From positions 24,889,436 to 24,953,435 of the forward strand of contig CM074195.1 of the NCBI GenBank assembly GCA_037179385.1: DNA of 64,000 nt. Reading direction: 5' to 3'. Every line of letters begins with the position of its first letter. The stretch's first letter is position 1. Of the stretch, positions 57,671 to 64,000 are shown piece after piece. A model generated the notes under the pieces. The model saw only the letters and a program-made list of their open reading frames with translations. It did not search any database and was not told the DNA's origin. Origin of the DNA: Holothuria scabra (taxonomy: Eukaryota; Echinodermata; Holothuroidea; Aspidochirotida; Holothuriidae). Position numbers and translations under genes: made by a program.

Positions 57671-59062
57671 ATACAGTTATTTTTCCCACGGTTTTTTCTC
57701 CTATCCCCGAAACACCAACAGCGTCTTGCTAGGTATAATAGGGACTTTTCAATTTCAGGAAGGTAGACAAAGTGGACGGAACGCCCAGCTAAAACCTGGA
57801 CTGCGCATGAGCAGAAGCGAGCATCACTCCGTCTTGTTGATTTTCAGAACGGTCGTCGACCGACTTCAATGTTCGGTGTAGAAACGGGACGGTACAGGGA
57901 TTGCCATAGCAATTTCCCTCGTCCATTGCGGAAGTGTTCATGTGACGTTAAATTTGCAAGCTGGCTGCATGCAAACGTTCGTCATTTTGTGATGTGACAT
58001 GCATGCAAGCCGCTGACAAAGCTAACGTGACAAACAACAGTGCATGATCTGGTCAGCCATTTCAACCAATGATTAGGTTCTAAGCCAATGGAAGAAGCTG
58101 TCTTGAGGTAGGAACTCACAATTATGTATATTCTGCTTGTTTTACGTGTGATCTTCCTGAATTTAACATTTGACTACAAATTAGCGATGAGTGTAGATGC
58201 AGCGCTGACAAATATTGCAGCTTTCCGCACGTCATTAATTTTTGATGTCATTCTACCGCTGCACCGTCGTCTACAAAACCGAAATGCCTTAAATGTTAGG
58301 ACGGAACGCCGCGTGCGTTAAACTCTCCCTCCTGATTGCTCCACCCAGTGTCGTAGCTAGGATTTTTCCAGGGGGGCTAAGGTACGAAATTTCCCCCAAA
58401 TTTTTCCCGGTCAATGTGTATGTATTTCATATAAAAAATGCAAATTTACAAGTATAACAACATTACCATGCCATTTTGTAATATTACCTGCATTTTTAAT
58501 CTTAAAGTATAACATAGAGCAATTGGAAATTGCAGCTCTTAGTATATTATTTTGGTCAACAATATCTGGTTTATTTGTATGTACTAACGCAGTGGCGTAC
58601 CCAGGATTTCTCTGATGGGGGGCATGCAGTATGGTCTAAGGGGAGGGGTGTTCGGAAACTTTTTGACGTTTTAAGGAGCCTAGATGCAAACAGGAACAGT
58701 GTAAAAGTTGAATCATGGTGGTTCATTAGGATAAAACTGAAACTTTTGTGTCTTTACATTCTTATGCCATTTATGGTACCTTACGAAATAAAACTTGCCT
58801 TTAAATTTGCACACTTTTAGGAGTCAAAATAAAAGACTATTGATCGGTGTAGTATTTGTGGTATTTCTTCGACACAAAACGTTATTTGTTATAAAGATTA
58901 CCTAAGCGGAGCGCCACCATTGATGGGCGCGGAGCGTAGAGAAAATTTCGAAAAATCATACCCCTCAGATGGCCGGAAATAGCATTTTCCAGACTTATAG
59001 AAGAATCTGCCCAGTCACTGCCCCCCACTTCCCCCCCCCCCCATCTTCCTGTTAGAACAGCA

Positions 59063-59352
59063 GTCTCTCACCCCAAACAGTACCAATTCTCCTAACCTTC
59101 TTACTTAAGCCCCTCCCACAGTTGTCTGAAATTTATCCTCATCAAGACACAACCTCAGTTTATTGCTTCAGGGTGAGTATAGAAAAACTCAATTTATATA
59201 ATCAAAACACCCTCAGGACCGTTCATGCTGTGTAATATAAGCTTTGGTACTCTGCATTGTTTGAATTAGCTGTCAATCAAAGAGCTGAGTCAATTGAGAA
59301 TTTCGGTACCCGGGTACCAAAATTGTAGTTTGGGGTGAGAGGTTTGGCCCTT
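59063..59352. mobile_element. TTAA-type MITE copy in unit D
   Basis: Paralogue of 46781-47069. The right end GGTTTGGCCCT is followed by TTAA (59353-59356), as expected for this family. Confidence 0.7.
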
Positions 59353-60161
59353 TAAGTGAAGAAGGCTACATGGTACTCATGGACCCATTTATTGTTACAC
59401 CCCAAGTTAGCAGAAAGCTTTTTCCCAAAGTAGCCTGTAAGCTTACAAGGATTAGGCTAAGTAACAAAATCTAAGTGTGCCAATGGATCCCGTTTATTCT
59501 AATTTCTAGACTATCTTTGAGTTTATCGTTGGCCATGGGTTGTTTCAGCCCCATTCATCGTTATGTACACAGAGTAAAATCGGTATAGCTACTACTAGCT
59601 TGCAGGACAATATAATAAACTCGGGGGGTCTACGTTAGTGACTTGTCAATTTTCACATCCTTTTACTGAATTCCCAAAGTGTACAACGCAGAGACTGTGT
59701 GCAAGGGGATAAGTTCGGGTTTACAGCCTTTCAGTGTTAGTTGTACTGTATCAGCTGTTGTTAAATTCCTGAATAACAGCTTCATGTGCACTGAAATGCA
59801 CTGGTCATAAAAACCGCGCGTATACAAGAGAACATTCAATCTGCTACGCGGCGAGGACATTTCTGTGGAACGCGAGTAAGGCAGGTTCATGCGACACTGA
59901 CGAAATCTCAAATATGGGTTAATTTGTTGCATGAAAATACGAATTATGTATGAGAAATGTCTCAGCATTTTTCACTCTAACAAAAATTTTGAGAAATTTT
60001 TGTTAGAGTAACGAAATTTTTGTTAGAGTAAGAAAATTCATCAAATTTCCCCAATTTCATTAAATTTCCCCAAATTATTTTCCAGCGGGCAACTTGCCCC
60101 CCCCCCCCCTGCACCCCAGTAGCTACGCCACTGGCTCTATCCTCCTGAATCGAAACGTTAC

Positions 60162-61378
60162 CAGTGGCGTAGCCACGGGATGGGGGCTGGGGGCCTAGGC
60201 CCCCAGATTTTCTTCAGGTCCCCCACATTTTTTTTTGCCTCCTGATAAAGTAATTGAGAAAAAATAAAATGTTTGAACGTAAATACATTTTGAAGTATTT
60301 CCTTCAAAAAACAGTAGTTAAATAAAATGTGTTACAATTAAGAAAACATGCATGAATGTGTGTAAAACATATTTTGTGTGCACGTATGAAATCAAGAAAT
60401 AACTTCAAAATGATTACTTTCACTAAATTAGATACCGTACATCATGATGAAACGTTCCTTCTTCCTTTTTGTTACATTCTCCTTCTGTGCGTGCTAACCT
60501 CTTATCGCCTCAATGAGGAAATGAAGCTCTCTACACCCACACTTGATATAGTCACATTTCACATCCGATTAAAATGTCCACAAGGTCCCCATTTCATGTG
60601 TTTACCGCATGATCCACACTTCTACTTTGCGGTTTAAATATTTTGAGAGATTTATTCGTAGCATTTTCATTTTGGCTACGGAATGTACCGATGACTGTCA
60701 AATACTGCACCAAATTTTTGCATCTAAACACCACTGAAAACCGGGAAGCATTGTTTCTTTGGTAGTATGTATGTCACTTGTAAAATATACAAAGCCTAAA
60801 AATGAGTATTTTGAAAATTTTCATGCTCCCCAAATAGGAAAATCCTAAAATGTAGGCCTATTATCAGTTCAAAGTTTTGCAAAATATAGCACCCTTTTGC
60901 ATCTAGCAAATCTAACGCAAAGAAAGTTTCTCAGAGGGGGACACAACTAATTTTGGTCTTCCTATTGAAGCTGAAATCTATTCAAATATTGCCGCATTTG
61001 CGATCTACGTTCTCCTGAAGTTCACAATTTTTCCCAAGAGAAAGGGAGATACCCGTTCCGTTTAGTCTCGTCCCCCAGGCCATGGCACGGATCAGAAATG
61101 CCCAGATTTTGGGTTCCTTAAAAGTGTATGTATTATCATTTTTCATAGATTGATTTTTATTCACCCTATTTGAGGAGTTGCAGACATGAGATTCATATTT
61201 CAGGGCTGGGTACATCCAGCTTAAAACACGTGGGAAGTGCCGTTTCCAGCCATCTGGAGGGTTTGTAAAACACAAAATTTTCTTGTACGCTCCGCTTAGA
61301 TAGTCTTGCCGCGCCTGACCCCAGGAGGTGCCAGACCCCCCCCCCCCACCCCCAAAATCTATCCTGGCTACGCCAATG
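60162..61378. mobile_element. 1.2-kb hAT-like element with perfect 8-bp duplication
   Basis: Ends CAGTGGCGTAGCCACGG and CCTGGCTACGCCAATG, flanked by perfect AACGTTAC (60154-60161 and 61379-61386). The inside is related to 34956-36566 (CCCCAGATTTTCT, CTCCTGATAAAGTAATTGA, GCTGGGTACATCCAGC) but has one copy of the segment duplicated there. No transposase frame. It lies next to another end of the same type (GTAGCTACGCCACTG, 60119-60133). Confidence 0.88.
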
Positions 61379-63155
61379 AACGTTACTAATGTCGACCCAC
61401 TTATTGTGCTCAAAACGCTAGGCAAAAACAAGCTGCACGTGAACTATTTTGACAGAGAGTAACCATAGTGACCATCAGTTCTGAAGATTTTCTAAGTTTA
61501 GTGGCTGAAAAGGAAACATTTTGGAGAAAAAACAACCACACTTATATAATAATGCATTTTCCGTTTATCCAACAACGTGAAAGCAGCCACATCGTTGTTC
61601 CTGACTCTCCCTTAGAGTCAGGAACTGGAGGACGCACTTCCATGCGGAATTCGCTTTGACGCCGACGGGGAGGGTCACCTGATGTAGGTTAGTTTACTCA
61701 AGTCGTTTTACTTCATGAAGGTTATTAAACAGATCTTTATAATTTGTTAAGTAAGGTCAAACATGAGATTTCACGAACCAACTGCTTCGAAATTGCCACA
61801 ACCCTTCTAAGGCCTGCCTCTACTTGCATGACAGGTTTTTGTGTAATATTGATATCGTCTTGTGAAAGAACAAGTCAAATATATTCTCCCTATGTTGTTG
61901 TAATCTAACTCAGTAATATGAACCCTCGGCCCTGACTGTGATGTTGAAGCAAAAATGTCCTAAAAGGTCGATTTGGCCTTTCTCACCCTACGAAAAAACA
62001 GGGCTAGTGTGCGTACGTAGCCAGGCCTGTACGTATAACAATGTACGTGGGGTTGAGCTTCCACCATTTTTGCACCAAGTGGTATATCGCACTGAGTTGT
62101 TTGGCAGAGTGCTTCCGCCGGTTTTAATATATCTGAGCCAAAGATCGAAAGAATGGCCCAAGACTTTGAAACTTAATGACTAAATGATACTTTTCCTAAA
62201 GTCCTCCAGACCCTTTGGCAAAGGGCCGTTCGGCGAAACCAAACTAAAACTGCTTCCCGAAGAAGCTATACGTCCACTGAAGGACAACACTCAATGGACC
62301 AAATCAATTACATCGTGCACTCGACCCTCAAAAGTGCCTAAACGTCGTAATCATTCAGTTTCAATCAAATTACCGTGTATACATAACATCAAAGCTGGAC
62401 GTGTGTATAACGCCATCATTTCATCGTGGCAGCTGGTCGCTGGTCGAGGATGCCAAGTTGGACAAAATGCCACCTTGTAGGCTTGACAACCGCTATCCAC
62501 AGTGCCTTGGGTCGTGGAGCTGCAGAGGGTCTATTCCTGCTCCTGGGCACCAATGTGATTCACATGTGCATGGGTTCAAATCCCGCTAGCTTTACGTTTT
62601 AAATCATTTTAAATGTCCCCCAATGTTTGAGGCACGAAGACAAAAAAGTGTAGCCGATTTGCTTTTCTGCCATAATCAGAAGACTAGTCAATATAATTTG
62701 CAATTGATATGGCTGACATGTATTGTTTTTGTTCTTGAGTTAAAAAATTTCGCACACGCTTTTCTGCACAGTTATATTTGCCTAAAAGTTTAACGCTAGT
62801 TTCAGATATATTGATTGCATAAAAATATAGTTTCCTCAAACAGTCTATTTACTAGTCCGTGTGGGTGCTATTTAACCCAACTATACACTATAATTATTAA
62901 ATGGAAAAAGTACTTTTTTGTTCCTTTTCGGGAGATCCTGTATTATAACACTTATTTCAATGATAAGTCCAGAGAAGTGGTGCCTTGGTTTTTCACCCCG
63001 GGTATATTTCCCGAGAGCTTTTTTTTTTTTGTTGAAAACTTGGATTGTTGTTCCATTTAATTAAAATGAGCCAAATATTTCAGTATTTCTGGGGTAAGCC
63101 CCCCCCCCCCCCAAACGCACTTCGCTAATCCAAACTGTTTCGTTCCAGATATTGT

Positions 63156-63310
63156 TCCGGAAAACTTTCATTTCTGGCTCAGCTTCGGGTTATTGGATCC
63201 TTCAACTGGTGAGAGTTGCCCCCCCCCCCTCTCTTGTCGTGTATATCCTTTCATGACAGTCGCACAGGAAGCAATCTGAAGGTTGGGGCGGAGCAATTTT
63301 TGAGTAAGCA
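63156..63310. repeat. Start of a further duplication unit
   Basis: CCGGAAAACTTTCATTTCTG and the following CTTCGGGTTATTGGATCCTT match the beginnings of units C (31296) and D (49759). The match ends at the minisatellite. It suggests that at least one more unit once followed, or still does beyond it. Confidence 0.6.
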
Positions 63311-63315
63311 GCTAG

Positions 63316-63775
63316 TCCTCAATTCAATTTCAGATATCTCTAAATAATTGCAGATATCTTCAAATAATTGTAGATATCTTTAAATAATTTTAGATATCTC
63401 TAAATAACGAAAGTATTTCAGATATCTCTAACTCTATTTCAGATATCCCTTATTCTATTTCAGGTATCTCTAATGCTTATTCAGATATCCCTATTTCTTA
63501 TTCAGGTATCTCTAATTCAGTTTTAGATATCTCTTATTCTATTTCAGATATCTCTTATTCTATTTCAGATATCTCTAATTCTATTTTAGATATCTCTAAT
63601 TCAATTCCAGATATCTCTAATTCAATTTCAGATATCTCTAATTCAGTTTCAGATATCTCTAATTCTATTTCAGATATCTCAAATTCAATTTTAGATATCT
63701 TTAATTCAATTTCAGATATCTAAAATAGTGCATAATTTTAGATATCTGAAACTAATTAGAGATATCTGATATTCC
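63316..63775. repeat. ~21-bp minisatellite built on AGATATCT
   Basis: About 20 head-to-tail copies of a unit like TCAGATATCTCTAATTCTATT, each holding the palindrome AGATATCT (or GGATATCY variants). The spacing is 20-22 bases. The last copies (about 63725-63770) turn to the complementary orientation. There are no spacers of unique sequence, so it is not a CRISPR array. Confidence 0.9.
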
Positions 63776-64000
63776 TGAATAAATGTTAAAACGGTATTCC
63801 ATACGGTCGGCCAATGACTAATACTAAGCAACATTGTTGGTTGTACTCTATGTATGGTGAAGGGTAACTCTAGAGCTAAACGAAAAGATATTCAAACATT
63901 CCAACAGCATCAAATTTCAAGGACAAACAAAACATTCAATTTAAAAAAAAAGAAATCTTAGGCAAAGTGTCCCCATTACATACCTTTCTGAGGCTTTGTT
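63776..64000. other. No gene recognised
   Basis: AT-rich non-coding sequence to the window end. Nothing supported. Confidence 0.4.

Larger units (their letters stand above)
57671..63155. repeat. Right part of unit D, highly similar to 45311-49750
   Basis: Collinear with unit C, plus about 1.3 kb extra near 60.0-61.3 kb due to a hAT-like element and its surroundings. It contains the same CpG-richer block (57770-58320), the CAGTGGCGTAC element (from 58604, right end lost), the inverted TTAA MITE (59063-59352) and the GGGTTCAAATCCCG repeat (62573). No gene is supported. A 65-codon frame at 58124 is interrupted in unit C. Confidence 0.7.

Noticed and set aside
58124..58321. 65-codon open frame starting MYILLVLRVIFLNL
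   Set aside because: The near-identical sequence in unit C has a stop codon early in the frame. The 44-codon remainder is too short to call.
63316..63775. Possible CRISPR array
   Set aside because: Units are contiguous without unique spacers, and the genome is clearly that of an animal. It is a minisatellite.

Overview
This is animal nuclear DNA. It is AT-rich, with very long non-coding stretches, GT-AG introns, tRNA-derived SINEs and many small inverted-repeat DNA elements. The coding content and repeat style fit a marine invertebrate deuterostome, perhaps an echinoderm such as a sea cucumber. That placement is a guess from style, not a match to a named species.

The only well-supported genes are members of one family of about 456-residue type I membrane receptors, all on the + strand. 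Each has a signal peptide, three Ig-like domains, one membrane helix and a tail of about 95 residues with conserved tyrosines. Gene A (5914-7287), gene C (41818-43188) and gene D (53986-55359) are intact. Gene B (20341-21645) is a pseudogene, and two short degenerate pieces of the third Ig domain lie near 23.9 kb and 28.35 kb. The whole receptor is read from one exon. Upstream of each copy is a short conserved exon that ends in a GTAAGT donor. The introns are 0.77-1.04 kb in A, B and D, but 3.85 kb in C.

The window is a set of old segmental duplications around these genes. Unit A runs to about 9 kb, unit B from about 10.1 to 29 kb, unit C from about 31.3 to 49.75 kb, and unit D from about 49.76 to 63.15 kb. 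The first ~150 bases of a further unit begin near 63.16 kb, so the array may continue to the right. Comparing units gives before-and-after views of many insertions: a 4.5-kb DNA element with TTA target duplications in unit B only, a 1.6-kb hAT-like element in unit C only, SINEs with target duplications, TTAA-flanked MITEs and an expanded intron in C. Outside the receptors I see no convincing protein-coding gene, no functional tRNA or rRNA gene, and no CRISPR array.

From architecture alone, the receptors look like cell-surface recognition or adhesion proteins that could signal through tyrosine phosphorylation. Ligand and pathway cannot be read from the sequence.
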